From Enterocloster asparagiformis (lineage in GTDB: Bacteria; Bacillota; Clostridia; Lachnospirales; Lachnospiraceae): a stretch of DNA of 64,000 nucleotides. Position numbers and translations under genes: made by a program. The DNA is taken from NCBI GenBank assembly GCA_018380885.1, contig JAGZSY010000003.1:124001-188000 (forward strand), given 5' to 3'. This document shows positions 45,787-57,363 of this stretch, piece after piece (the stretch's first letter is position 1; the number at the start of each line of letters is the position of its first letter). Under the pieces are notes generated by a model. It had not been told where the DNA came from, did no database searches, and worked only from the letters and a program-made list of their open reading frames with translations.

Positions 45787-46335
45787 ATGAAAGCTACAGG
45801 TATTGTCAGAAGAATTGATGATCTGGGGAGGGTGGTAATACCCAAGGAGATCCGCCGCACATTGAGACTGAGAGAGGGCACGCCGCTGGAGATATTTACA
45901 GACCGCGAGGGGGAGATTATATTAAAGAAGTATTCCCCCATGGTGGAGCTCACCGCCTTTGCCGGGCAGTACGCCGAGGCGATGTCCCAGTCCACCGGCC
46001 TGCTGGTGTGCATCACAGACCGGGACCAGGTGATCGCAGTTTCCGGCGGCGCCAAGAAGGAGCTTCTGCAGAAGAACATCAGCCGCCAGCTGGAGGCAGC
46101 CATCAACGGCAGAGCCGCCAGCGTGGCCACACGGGAGGAAAAAGCGTACATCCCCCTGGTGGACGAGGAGCCTGAGGGAATCACGGCCCAGGTGATTGCG
46201 CCCATTATATGCGAGGGGGATGCCATCGGCTCCGTTGTGATCATGAGCCGCGAGCCGCGCGCCAAGTTCGGAGATATGGAAATGAAGCTGGCAGCCACGG
46301 CCGCGGGCTTCTTAGGCCGCCAGATGGAAAGTTGA
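45787..46335 (+). CDS. spoVT: Stage V sporulation transcription factor SpoVT (AbrB family)
   Basis: Regulator of forespore genes, 182 residues. The N-terminal AbrB swapped-hairpin DNA-binding domain is MKATGIVRRIDDLGRVVIPKEIRRTLRLREG then PLEIFTDREGEIILKKY. The C-terminal GAF-like domain (about 55-182) includes TGLLVCITDRDQVIAVSG and EGDAIGSVVIMSRE. The ATG follows TGGAGGAAT; a longer reading from 45682 passes through the promoter and is unlikely. Its last 24 bases overlap the end of the convergent DUF885 gene. It supports the view that the organism forms spores. Confidence 0.95.
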   Translation: MKATGIVRRIDDLGRVVIPKEIRRTLRLREGTPLEIFTDREGEIILKKYSPMVELTAFAGQYAEAMSQSTGLLVCITDRDQVIAVSGGAKKELLQKNISRQLEAAINGRAASVATREEKAYIPLVDEEPEGITAQVIAPIICEGDAIGSVVIMSREPRAKFGDMEMKLAATAAGFLGRQMES

Positions 46336-48204
46336 CGGGAAGAGCAGCGCGGACGGGATACCGGCGATCGCCGGTGCCTGGCCGCCGCCTGCCAGCCAGG
46401 CCTCAAAGTAGTTCTGGATAACGGTGAACGGCGCCGGGCCGATATCCAACAGGAACGTGTTGAAGGCCAGTTCCGTATAGCGGTCACCGAGCTGATTCCT
46501 GGCTTTCGCCTGCATGTTGGCGATCTCCAGGTAGCCCACATAGTATTCCAGGTAATTGGCCGGGTTCTCTGCCACGTCGTAGTAGATGGTGGCGATAATG
46601 GAGGAGTCGTTGATCTGGAAGTACTGCTCCAGGTACTCCTGAACCTGGTTTAAATCCCAGCCCTCGTAATGGATGTTGATGTCCAGCATGGCGTACAGGG
46701 CCAGGGTGAAGGCGCTGTTGTGCTGCAAGAGCCGGCCAAGCTCCGGGCTGAGGCCGTTGTCAAGGCTGTAGGAGTTGTATTCCACATAGGTGGCCCAGCC
46801 CTCGCTGTAGCTGGTAAAACTCAAAAGCTTGCGCAGCTCGCAGGTGTTGTGCTTGTTAAAATACTGCGTCTGGTACATATGGCCCGGATAGCCCTCGTGG
46901 GCCAGGGTGGAGTAGAGATTCTTCTGGCTGTTGGTGCTGCCGCCGTTGATATAAATACTGTTGTCCTCCGGGCGATCCAGGGGCACGGTCAGATAGAACG
47001 CAGGACTTAAAGTGCCTTCCAGTGCTTTGGGAACCTGCTTGATGGTGTAAGAGCAGTCGTCGATGGGAGGATAATCCCGGGCACACTGCTCTTTTAAATC
47101 CTCCAAAATCTGGTTGGGATCAGTCAGCTTGAAGGAGTAGGAATACATCTGGTCGGCCAGGGACGGGTCCTTGGTCAGAAGAGCGTTCATGGCCTTCAAA
47201 TCCTTTAACATCTGAGCGCCCATGGCGGATTTCAACTCCCCGATGGTGGGGTAAGAGGTGCCGGTGCTGGATTTTACCATGTATTCATAGTAGCGCTTCC
47301 CCTCGGGCAGGTAGCAGAGGCCCTTGTCGTTTCCGCCCGTGCCCTTCAGGGCGGTGAGCCGGTCGACCAGCAGCTTGTAGGCGGGCACAAAGTGTTCATT
47401 GATCATCTGGTGGTTGCGGGATATGTAGTCCTGCTTTTCCTGGTCGGTCAGACCGGGCAGGGAATCCAGCCGCTCGGCAAAGGTGTCGGCCATAAAGCTG
47501 TGGTCCGCGTCCAGCAGATAGGCGTCGCAGGAGCTTAAGATGCGGTCGATGGCCGCGTCGCACAGCCCCAGCCCGGCCTCTGTTTTCTGCTGCTCAAAGG
47601 CGGCGATTTCCCCGTAGTAGGAGTCGATGGTAGAGAGCAGCTGCAAATAGTCCTCCACGTCCTGCCTGGTGTAAAATGCGTACTCGGACAGCAGGATGGG
47701 CAGCTGGGCCTGGACGCCCAGGGAGGAGGACAGCGGCTGGTCGTAGAGCTCCAGGCCCTTGGCGGTGAGCTGGGTGGTCAGGTAGGCTTTTAAAATCCGG
47801 TAGGTCAAAAGCTGGTCCTGGCGCAGCAGCCTGCTGTCCAGGTTCTCAAGTGTCACCAGCAGCTTCTCGGTCTCGGCGGCAGCGTTCCGGCTCTGCTCCA
47901 GAGAGATGCCGCCGAAGGTTTTGGGGTAATCCGTGATGCCGTAAGCCGCCGGGTCCGCCAGGGTGTAGTGCAGGGAGATCAGGCTGCCGTCCACCTCGTC
48001 GAGAAAGAGCTGGTGCATCATTTTGTCGAAGTCGCTTTGAGCGGTGAGGGTTTTGGCGTCAAAGTGCTCGAACGGCTCTTCTGATGATGAAGAGGCTAAG
48101 GGCGGGGAAGAGCTGCCTCCGGAAGCCGGGCAGCCGGTTGTCAGCAGCGAGACCAGCAAAAGCGAGACCAAAAGGAAACGGTGAAGCGAATATTTATGGT
48201 TCAT
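46312..48204 (-). CDS. DUF885 family lipoprotein, probable metallopeptidase
   Basis: Exported lipoprotein of 630 residues. The signal peptide (YSLHRFLLVSLLLVSLLTTGC) ends in a lipobox Cys, followed by a Ser-rich linker (GGSSSPPLASSSSEEP). DUF885 features lie in the C-terminal half: TLAHEGYPGHMYQTQYF, an HExxxH-like zinc motif, and SYSEGWATYVEYNS with the third ligand and Glu. Family members are thought to be M3/M32-like peptidases. The only strong ribosome site (AGGAGGG) lies about 14 bases from the ATG, rather far. It converges on and overlaps spoVT by 24 bases. It may trim extracellular peptides for the peptide importers. Confidence 0.87.
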   Translation of the reverse strand: MNHKYSLHRFLLVSLLLVSLLTTGCPASGGSSSPPLASSSSEEPFEHFDAKTLTAQSDFDKMMHQLFLDEVDGSLISLHYTLADPAAYGITDYPKTFGGISLEQSRNAAAETEKLLVTLENLDSRLLRQDQLLTYRILKAYLTTQLTAKGLELYDQPLSSSLGVQAQLPILLSEYAFYTRQDVEDYLQLLSTIDSYYGEIAAFEQQKTEAGLGLCDAAIDRILSSCDAYLLDADHSFMADTFAERLDSLPGLTDQEKQDYISRNHQMINEHFVPAYKLLVDRLTALKGTGGNDKGLCYLPEGKRYYEYMVKSSTGTSYPTIGELKSAMGAQMLKDLKAMNALLTKDPSLADQMYSYSFKLTDPNQILEDLKEQCARDYPPIDDCSYTIKQVPKALEGTLSPAFYLTVPLDRPEDNSIYINGGSTNSQKNLYSTLAHEGYPGHMYQTQYFNKHNTCELRKLLSFTSYSEGWATYVEYNSYSLDNGLSPELGRLLQHNSAFTLALYAMLDINIHYEGWDLNQVQEYLEQYFQINDSSIIATIYYDVAENPANYLEYYVGYLEIANMQAKARNQLGDRYTELAFNTFLLDIGPAPFTVIQNYFEAWLAGGGQAPAIAGIPSALLFPSTFHLAA

Positions 48205-48549
48205 AGAAATTGTGTAGCCCTCCTTTATATAGATTGCAGGTTCAAGACAAACTATAAGATTCTATAACTATATGTGCGTTGGGGCGTTTATATGAGGACC
48301 TTTTGCAATTAATTGTATCTGCAAGATAACGATTGCATAAATATTTGAGAAAATTACAAAAAATAACAAGTTTTCTCCCGAAATAAAAAAATAAGCAAGG
48401 TTTTGGAAGCTTGCCGCCAAATGTGAAATATAAATAGAAATTTATGGCCGGAAAAACAAGAATGCCGATTTAAAGTAAAAAATATGCACAAATATCCTGT
48501 TAAAATATTTACAATATAGACAAAATAAACATTATGAGAAGTGGGCGTA

Positions 48550-48577
48550 TTGACATGCGGACTTTTTCTGCTATAAT
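48550..48577 (+). promoter_or_regulatory. Promoter of the catabolic cluster
   Basis: TTGACA (48550-48555), 16 bases, TATAAT (48572-48577) preceded by TGC, giving an extended -10 as well. It is the only strong promoter seen between here and the right edge. Confidence 0.8.
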
Positions 48578-48597
48578 TAAAAATGTGTTAATTCTTT

Positions 48598-48613
48598 ATG
48601 ACAACGTTATCAT
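48598..48613. promoter_or_regulatory. LacI-family operator candidate
   Basis: ATGACAACGTTATCAT is a 16-base palindrome centred on CG with a single mismatched pair. Central CG palindromes of this form are the usual operators of LacI-family repressors. It lies 14-30 bases downstream of the expected start site, where a bound repressor would block elongation. A LacI-type regulator is encoded within the cluster. Confidence 0.65.
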
Positions 48614-48636
48614 GAGAAAGGCGGAAATGTAAAAAA

Positions 48637-49014
48637 ATGGAAAAGATTAATGGGATAACGGACATTGAAGGCACAGAATTTCCGGCCGGACGGAGGACTA
48701 GAGTGGTGGTGGGAGTGGATTCGCCGCTTCAGGCTCAGCATTTTGTCCAGGGAATCGTGATGATTCATCCGGGCGGGGCGGTGCCGGAGCACGATCACGA
48801 GACGGAGGAGACGTATACAATCCTTTCCGGGACAGGGGAAATGATGGTTGACGGGGAAATTCAGGCCGTCAAAGAAAACGATGTCATATACATGAAGCCC
48901 TATGTCAAGCACGGTCTGAGAAATACGGGGACTGATGAGATGAAGATGATGTTTGTCTACGCGCCCAAGATGGTGGCCGCCCACTGGGATCAGGAGCAAA
49001 AGGGCGAGCTGTAG
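48637..49014 (+). CDS. Cupin domain protein
   Basis: Single-domain cupin of 125 residues. Motif 1 is GGAVPEHDHETEETYTILSGTGEM with the His-His-Glu metal ligands (HDHETEE), and motif 2 is KENDVIYMKPYVKHGLRNTG with the final His. It probably binds a metal and a small carboxylate or sugar; isomerase or sensor roles both occur in this family. It opens the catabolic cluster. The ribosome site is weak and distant (AGAAAGGCGG, about 16 bases upstream). Confidence 0.85.
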   Translation: MEKINGITDIEGTEFPAGRRTRVVVGVDSPLQAQHFVQGIVMIHPGGAVPEHDHETEETYTILSGTGEMMVDGEIQAVKENDVIYMKPYVKHGLRNTGTDEMKMMFVYAPKMVAAHWDQEQKGEL

Positions 49015-49044
49015 GCGCAGAAGGGACAGGCAGGAGGAAAAAGC

Positions 49045-50586
49045 ATGTCGAAATTTATGACCAGAGAAGCGGCGGTGGCCCTGATAAAGGACGGGGATAC
49101 GGTAGCGCTGACCGGCAGCGGCGGCGGTGTGATGGAACCCTACGCAACACTGGAGGCTCTTGAGAGCCGTTTCCTGGAAACGGGAAGCCCCAATGGGATC
49201 ACCCTGGTTCATGCCTCCGGGATCGGCAACAAGAAAGAGGCGGGAATCACCAGGTTTGCCCACAAGGGCATGGTGAAGCGGGTGATCGGCGGTCACTGGG
49301 GCTGGTCGCCGGAGATGCAGCAGATGGCTGTGAACGGTGAGATTGAAGCGTATAACTTCTCTCAGGGCGTGATCTGCCACCTGTTCCGCGAGATCGGCGC
49401 TCAGCGCCCGGGACTTCTCACAAAGGTGGGAAAGTACACCTTTGTCGATCCCAGAAACGGCGGCGGCAAGCTCAATGACGTCACCAGGGAGGATTTGGTC
49501 CGGTTGATGGAGATCGACGGGGACGAGTATCTGTTCTACAAGACGTTTCCCATCAATGTGGCGATTATCCGCGGTACCTGCGCGGATGAGGACGGCAATG
49601 TGAGCATGGAGCAGGAGCCGGCGATGCTGGACGTGCTGCTGGCGGCCCAGGCGGCCCACAACAGCGGCGGCATTGTGATCGCTCAGGTGAAATATCCGGC
49701 TGCAAAGGGGAGCTTAAACAGTAAGAAGATCAAAATCCCCGGCGTCTATGTGGACGCGGTGGTGGTGGACCCGGGCCAATGGCAGACCGGGGAAGGGGAG
49801 TACAACCCCTCCTTCAGCGGGGACATCGTCCTGCCGGTGGACGCGTTAAAGCCCCTGCCTCTGAACCACAGAAAGGTTGTGGCCCGGCGGGCGTTTATGG
49901 AGCTGGAAGAGAACGCGGTGATTAATCTGGGATTCGGGATGCCCGACGGCGTGGCCAGCGTGGCGGCTGAGGAAGGCTTCTCCCACAAGCTGACCATGAC
50001 CATTGAGCAGGGGATTTACGGAGGGGTTCCCGCCGCGGGAGCCATCTTCGGAGTTGCCAGCAACCCTGTGGCGGTAATTGACGAGGGAGCCCAGTTCGAC
50101 TTTTACAGCGGCCACGGCCTGGATATGACATTCCTTGGGCTGGCCCAGGCCGATGCCGGCGGAAATGTGAATGTGAGCCGGTTTGGCACAACCATCGCCG
50201 GCAGCGGCGGATTCATCGATATTTCTCAGAGCGCGCGCAAGGTGGTGTTCTGCGGCACATTTACGGCCGGCGGATTGAAGGTGGAGATTCGGGACGGGGC
50301 CGTCAAGATCCTTCAGGAGGGAAGAAACAGAAAGTTTATCAACCAGGTGGAACACCTTACCTACAGCACAAAATACGCCCAGGAGGCCAACCAGAAGGTT
50401 ATTTACGTAACGGAGCGGGCGGTGTTTGAGTTCCGGGACGGAAAGCTGGTGCTGACGGAGATCGCGCCGGGGATCGATCTGGAGCAGGATATTCTGGAAA
50501 AGATGGATTTCGTACCGGAGATTTCGCCGGACTTAAAGCAGATGGATTTCAGACTGTTCCGGGAGGAACGGATGGAATGTAAATAA
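49045..50586 (+). CDS. Fused acyl-CoA:carboxylate CoA-transferase, family I (propionate/acetoacetate CoA-transferase-like), copy 1
   Basis: Transfers CoA between acyl-CoA and a free acid through a glutamyl-CoA intermediate. At 513 residues it is the fused alpha-beta form. The alpha part has LTGSGGGVMEPYATLEALE; the beta part has VARRAFMELEENAVINLGFGMPDGVASV and TMTIEQGIYGGVPAAG, with E321 as the likely catalytic Glu. AGGAGGAAA precedes the ATG. A paralogue with the same layout lies 11 kb downstream, so two acids or two directions of transfer may be involved. Confidence 0.9.
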   Translation: MSKFMTREAAVALIKDGDTVALTGSGGGVMEPYATLEALESRFLETGSPNGITLVHASGIGNKKEAGITRFAHKGMVKRVIGGHWGWSPEMQQMAVNGEIEAYNFSQGVICHLFREIGAQRPGLLTKVGKYTFVDPRNGGGKLNDVTREDLVRLMEIDGDEYLFYKTFPINVAIIRGTCADEDGNVSMEQEPAMLDVLLAAQAAHNSGGIVIAQVKYPAAKGSLNSKKIKIPGVYVDAVVVDPGQWQTGEGEYNPSFSGDIVLPVDALKPLPLNHRKVVARRAFMELEENAVINLGFGMPDGVASVAAEEGFSHKLTMTIEQGIYGGVPAAGAIFGVASNPVAVIDEGAQFDFYSGHGLDMTFLGLAQADAGGNVNVSRFGTTIAGSGGFIDISQSARKVVFCGTFTAGGLKVEIRDGAVKILQEGRNRKFINQVEHLTYSTKYAQEANQKVIYVTERAVFEFRDGKLVLTEIAPGIDLEQDILEKMDFVPEISPDLKQMDFRLFREERMECK

Positions 50587-50619
50587 GAGGATTGAGAATG
50601 ACTCTAAGGAGGAAGAGTG

Positions 50620-51399
50620 ATGAGCGAAGAAATCAGACTGGAAGTGAAGGACGGCTGGGCGCAGCTGGTGGTTGACCGGCCCAAGCAGTTCAACGCCTTC
50701 AATACCGGGATCGTGGAGGAGATGGACCGGCTGCTGGATCAGGTGGAGGCGGACAAGAATATCCGCTGTCTGGTCATTACCGGCTCTGGCGAAAAGTCCT
50801 TTATTTCCGGGGCGGACATCGGGCAGATGGGAAGCGACGGCTACACGCCGGCGGACGCCCACTACCTGATCACCTGCGGCTACAAGGTGTACAACCGGGT
50901 GGAGAGCCTGAACATTCCGGTGATCGCGGCGGTAAACGGCTACTGTCTGGGCGGCGGCCTGGAGCTGGCCATGTGCTGCGACATCCGCATCTGCAGCGCC
51001 AACGCCAAGTTCGCGCTGCCGGAGATCAATCTGGGAATTATCCCCGGATGGGGAGGGACCATCCGGCTGCCGAGGATCATCGGAGAGGGACGGGCCAAGG
51101 ACATGATCTACCGCGGTAAACGGATCGATTCCGCCACCGCGCTGAATTACGGGCTGATCACCGAGGTGTACGAGGATGTGGCGGCTTTGCGGGCGGGAGC
51201 GGAGTCCCTGGCTGTGGAGCTGGCTTCCAAAGCGCCGATCACCATGGAGATGGACAAAAAGATGGTCAACCGATCCATGTTCACCCACAACGATCTGCTG
51301 GATTCCCTGTGCCTGTCCTACTGCTTTACCACGTTGGATTCCAGGGAAGGGATTTCAGCCTTTCTGGAGAAGCGGCCCGCCAAGTTTGAGGGGCGCTGA
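50620..51399 (+). CDS. Enoyl-CoA hydratase/isomerase (crotonase fold)
   Basis: Crotonase of 259 residues that should hydrate an enoyl-CoA or dehydrate the reverse. The oxyanion-hole residues are in SFISGADIGQMG and GYCLGGGLELAM, and both catalytic glutamates are kept with the canonical 20-residue spacing: E115 (GGGLELAM) and E135 (ALPEINLG). AAGGAGG lies seven bases before the ATG; the GTG just upstream is less likely. It sits between the CoA-transferase and an SDR, a classic beta-oxidation-like order of activate, hydrate, oxidise. Confidence 0.92.
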   Translation: MSEEIRLEVKDGWAQLVVDRPKQFNAFNTGIVEEMDRLLDQVEADKNIRCLVITGSGEKSFISGADIGQMGSDGYTPADAHYLITCGYKVYNRVESLNIPVIAAVNGYCLGGGLELAMCCDIRICSANAKFALPEINLGIIPGWGGTIRLPRIIGEGRAKDMIYRGKRIDSATALNYGLITEVYEDVAALRAGAESLAVELASKAPITMEMDKKMVNRSMFTHNDLLDSLCLSYCFTTLDSREGISAFLEKRPAKFEGR

Positions 51400-51416
51400 G
51401 AAAAAGGGAGAGCGAT

Positions 51417-52172
51417 ATGAAACAGTTTCCATTAGAACATAAGATCGCCGTGGTCACAGGCTGCGCAGGCGGAATCGGGGCGGGAATCGCTCTGGGCCTG
51501 GCCGAAGCGGGTGCCGATATCGTGGGGGTGGATATTCAGAATCTGGAAGAAACCGCAAACCGCGTGAGGGAGACCGGCCGGGTGTTTTACACCTTCGAGG
51601 TGGATTTATCCGACCGGGAAGCCATCGACGCGGCCTGGAAAAAGATTTTGGAAACAGCCGGAGGGGTGGACGTTCTGGTGAACAACGCGGGCATGCAGTT
51701 CCGGCAGAACGCCTACGAGTATCCGCTGGACGTGTTCGACAAGGTGATCGCCGTCAACCTGCGGGCCGGATATCAGCTGGCGCAGCTGGCGGCCAACCAT
51801 TACCGCGCGGAGAAAAAACGGGGAAAGATCATCAATCTGGCCTCCCTGTTCTCCACCTTCGGCGGAGTGAATGTCAGCGGCTACACCTGCAGCAAGCATG
51901 GCGTGGTGGGGATGACCAGAGCCCTCTCCAATGAGTTTGCGGCCGACGGAATCTGCGTGAACGCCCTTGCGCCCGGCTACATTGCGACGGAGCTCACGAA
52001 ATCAATCTGGAGCGATCCGGAAAAGAGCAGGCCCATGGACGAGCGCATTCCCATGGGGCGCTGGGGAAAAACGGAGGATTTTGCCGGTCCGGCGGTGTTT
52101 TTGGCCTCGGAGGCCTCGGATTACGTCTCGGGGATCGTGCTGCCCGTTGACGGGGGCTATTCGGCCCGGTAA
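51417..52172 (+). CDS. Short-chain dehydrogenase/reductase (KduD/FabG-like), copy 1
   Basis: NAD(P)-dependent SDR of 251 residues. The cofactor motif is VVTGCAGGIGAGIALGL (TGxxxGxG), then VDVLVNNAGMQF, and the catalytic Ser-Tyr-Lys set is NLASLFSTFGGVNVSGYTCSKHG. The C-terminus PVDGGYSAR is typical. An acidic residue after beta-2 (GVDIQN) favours NAD over NADP. It could oxidise a 3-hydroxyacyl-CoA made by the crotonase, or a sugar acid in the manner of KduD. Confidence 0.9.
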   Translation: MKQFPLEHKIAVVTGCAGGIGAGIALGLAEAGADIVGVDIQNLEETANRVRETGRVFYTFEVDLSDREAIDAAWKKILETAGGVDVLVNNAGMQFRQNAYEYPLDVFDKVIAVNLRAGYQLAQLAANHYRAEKKRGKIINLASLFSTFGGVNVSGYTCSKHGVVGMTRALSNEFAADGICVNALAPGYIATELTKSIWSDPEKSRPMDERIPMGRWGKTEDFAGPAVFLASEASDYVSGIVLPVDGGYSAR

Positions 52173-52238
52173 ATATAAAAGCGTTTCGTTTCTATTTCAT
52201 TACAATACAAAAAACTATATGAAAGCAGGAGGGAGTAC

Positions 52239-53339
52239 ATGAAAAAATTAGTTTCAATGATCTTAGTGGGTGCCAGTGTGTTATCGTTATGTGCATGCGG
52301 AGGCGGATCTTCCACCCCGGCTACAACACAGGCTCCGGCCGACACAACCGCTGCGCCGGCGGATTCCAAGGCAGAGGAGACAACGGCCGCTGGGGCGGAC
52401 GCCGCAGCTTCCGGCGAGAGCTACACGTTCCGCTGCTCCACCAACCATGCGGAGAGCTTCTGTACCTCCGTGGGTCTGGCCAGATTTGCGGAACTGGTGA
52501 AAGAGAGAACCGGCGGAAGAATCAACATCGAGGTTTACTACGACGCGGTTCTGGGCGATGAGAAATCCGCCATCGAGCAGGTTCAGTACGGCGGCCTGGA
52601 GTTCGCCCGCGTGAACATCAGCCCCCTGGCCGAGTTTGTGGACGGCTTCAACGCGCTGATGATGCCCTATATCTACACCAGCAACGAGCACTTCTGGAAG
52701 GTCCATGAGGGCGAGATTGGCATGGGAATGCTGAAGGGCGAGGATATGACCAAGGCCGGTATGTACGGGTTGACCTACTACGACGGCGGGACCCGCTGCT
52801 TCTACAACTCCAAGAAGGAAATCCACACCCCGGCCGATATGAAGGGATTGACCATCCGCGTGCAGGAATCCAGCCTGATGATGGGTATGATCGAGGCTCT
52901 GAGCGCCAGCCCGCAGCCCATGCCCTTCGGCGATGTTTATTCCGGATTGCAGACCGGCGTAATCGACGGAGCGGAGAACTCGATTGCCCAGTATCTGGAA
53001 ATGTCTCATTACGAGGTAGCTCCTTATCTGTCCCTTGACAACCACGTTCGCGCCGCCGACTGCCTGATCATGAGCGAAAAGACAAGAGCCATGCTCAGCG
53101 CCGAGGATATGGAAATTATCGAGACCGCGGCTCTGGAGTCCTGGGATTACCAGAGAGAACTGTGGGCTGAGGCCGAGACCGCAGCGCTTGAGCAGCTGAA
53201 GGATTCCGGCGTTACCGTTACCGAGCTGAGCGCTGAGGAGTACCAGCAGTTTGTGGATGCGTGCGCAAGCATGGTGAGCGAGTACGAGGGCGGAAAATAT
53301 CAGCCGATCCTGGACCAGATCGCAGCATTAGCAGATTAA
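52239..53339 (+). CDS. TRAP transporter substrate-binding lipoprotein, DctP family
   Basis: Receptor for a small organic acid, 366 residues. The signal peptide MKKLVSMILVGASVLSLCAC ends in a lipobox, then comes a Thr/Ala/Pro linker. The DctP fold shows YTFRCSTNHAESFCTSVGLARFAELVKERTGGRINIEVYYD, and the substrate-clamping arginine is expected in GLTIRVQESSLMMGMIEALSASPQPMPFGDVYSGLQTGVIDGAEN. The matching membrane subunits (DctQ, DctM) are 4 kb away, after three unrelated genes. A terminator follows this gene, which would favour excess binding protein over membrane subunits. Confidence 0.92.
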   Translation: MKKLVSMILVGASVLSLCACGGGSSTPATTQAPADTTAAPADSKAEETTAAGADAAASGESYTFRCSTNHAESFCTSVGLARFAELVKERTGGRINIEVYYDAVLGDEKSAIEQVQYGGLEFARVNISPLAEFVDGFNALMMPYIYTSNEHFWKVHEGEIGMGMLKGEDMTKAGMYGLTYYDGGTRCFYNSKKEIHTPADMKGLTIRVQESSLMMGMIEALSASPQPMPFGDVYSGLQTGVIDGAENSIAQYLEMSHYEVAPYLSLDNHVRAADCLIMSEKTRAMLSAEDMEIIETAALESWDYQRELWAEAETAALEQLKDSGVTVTELSAEEYQQFVDACASMVSEYEGGKYQPILDQIAALAD

Positions 53340-53450
53340 GACAGTCAACGAAAATAGAACAGACTAATTTTACAAAGACACTGCGCCGCTTTTTCAGGGC
53401 GGCGCGGAAGTGGTGAAATGAAACGGAAGCGATATAAGTCTGTATCGGAG

Positions 53451-53490
53451 AGTACGGCCGGCTTGTAATGAAATCCGGCTGTACTTTTTT
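53451..53490 (+). terminator. Internal terminator after the TRAP binding-protein gene
   Basis: AGTACGGCCGG pairs with CCGGCTGTACT (one mismatched or G-T pair) and runs into six T. The downstream genes continue on the same strand with no obvious new promoter, so termination is probably partial. Confidence 0.75.
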
Positions 53491-53525
53491 AAAGGAAAGA
53501 ATCGGGGAAAGGAGGCGTAAAACAG

Positions 53526-56466
<2,941 letters not shown>

Positions 56467-56486
56467 GGAGAGACAAGGGAGCGGTT

Positions 56487-57359
56487 ATGATCAGCGGAAG
56501 GACAAACTACTACGCAATTTTGGGAAATCCCATTGAACAGGCGCTGTCGCCCATTATACAGAACGCGGCGTTTGAGGCGCAGGGAAAGGACGCGGTCTTT
56601 CTGGGCTGCCGGGTGGAGCCAGGGAAGCTGGAGCAGGCCGTGCAGGGAGCCAGGGCCCTTAATTTTTCGGGTCTGGCGGTAACGATGCCATTTAAGCGGG
56701 AGATCATCCCGTACCTGGACTGGATTTCCCCCAAGGCCAAGGCGCTGGACGCTGTGAACGTTGTGGCGGTGGAGGATGGGCGGTACTGCGGCTACAACAC
56801 CGACGGGGACGGCTTTGTGCAGGACCTTGCGGCCAGGGGAGTACCCCTGGAAGGCAGGGAGGTCCTTCTGTTGGGCGCGGGTGGAGCGGGCAGGGGAATC
56901 GCCCTTTCCCTCCTGGAAGCAGGCGTGAAAAAGCTTTATATCTGCAATCTGTACGAGGATGAGGCGCGGGGCGTTATGGAGATGCTGTCGGCCTTCGGTT
57001 ACGGCGGGGCGGAGTACGTGCCCTTTGAGCCGGAGGCGGTCGGAGCCGTCTGCGAGAACGTTTGCCTGATCGCGAACACCACCTGCCTGGGGATGGGGGA
57101 GCGTCCCTCTCCCCATGTGGATCTGATTCCCTGGGAAGAGATTGACCGGGAAACGGTGTTCGCGGATATCGTACATAAACCGTTAAAGACACAGCTTCTC
57201 AGAACGGCTGAGGAACGGGGACACCGGATTGTGACTGGGGACGGTATGCTGCTCTATCAGGGGATCCTGGCCTACAGGCTTCTCACTGGCGAGGAAGCGC
57301 CGGAACGCTCCATGAGGGAGAAACTGGACCAATGGCTTGCCATGGAGCAAGGAGGTTGA
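56487..57359 (+). CDS. Shikimate/quinate-dehydrogenase-like enzyme (AroE family, altered substrate site)
   Basis: NAD(P)-dependent dehydrogenase of 290 residues with the AroE two-domain layout. The catalytic Lys70 (VTMPFKREI) and Asp106 (YNTDGDGF) and the dinucleotide motif LLGAGGAGRGIALSL are present. The shikimate-carboxylate motif, normally HSxSPxxHN, reads QALSPIIQN, so the first Ser is Ala19 and both His are Gln. That suggests a related cyclic or branched substrate, or quinate-type use, rather than aromatic amino-acid synthesis. Its place in a catabolic cluster behind a LacI regulator supports this. Confidence 0.85.
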   Translation: MISGRTNYYAILGNPIEQALSPIIQNAAFEAQGKDAVFLGCRVEPGKLEQAVQGARALNFSGLAVTMPFKREIIPYLDWISPKAKALDAVNVVAVEDGRYCGYNTDGDGFVQDLAARGVPLEGREVLLLGAGGAGRGIALSLLEAGVKKLYICNLYEDEARGVMEMLSAFGYGGAEYVPFEPEAVGAVCENVCLIANTTCLGMGERPSPHVDLIPWEEIDRETVFADIVHKPLKTQLLRTAEERGHRIVTGDGMLLYQGILAYRLLTGEEAPERSMREKLDQWLAMEQGG

Positions 57360-57363
57360 ATCA

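Larger units (their letters stand above)
48205..48636. other. AT-rich intergenic region upstream of the catabolic cluster
   Basis: About 430 bases, visibly richer in A and T than its surroundings. It holds the ribosome site and probable promoter of the DUF885 gene at one end, and the promoter plus LacI-type palindrome of the catabolic cluster at the other. I found no gene, terminator or riboswitch in the central 250 bases, though many short A/T tracts may bend the DNA. Confidence 0.6.

Noticed and set aside
53385..53410. GCGCCGC/GCGGCGC hairpin after the TRAP binding-protein gene as the operon terminator
   Set aside because: No T-run follows it; the second hairpin at 53451-53490 has one and is the better call.
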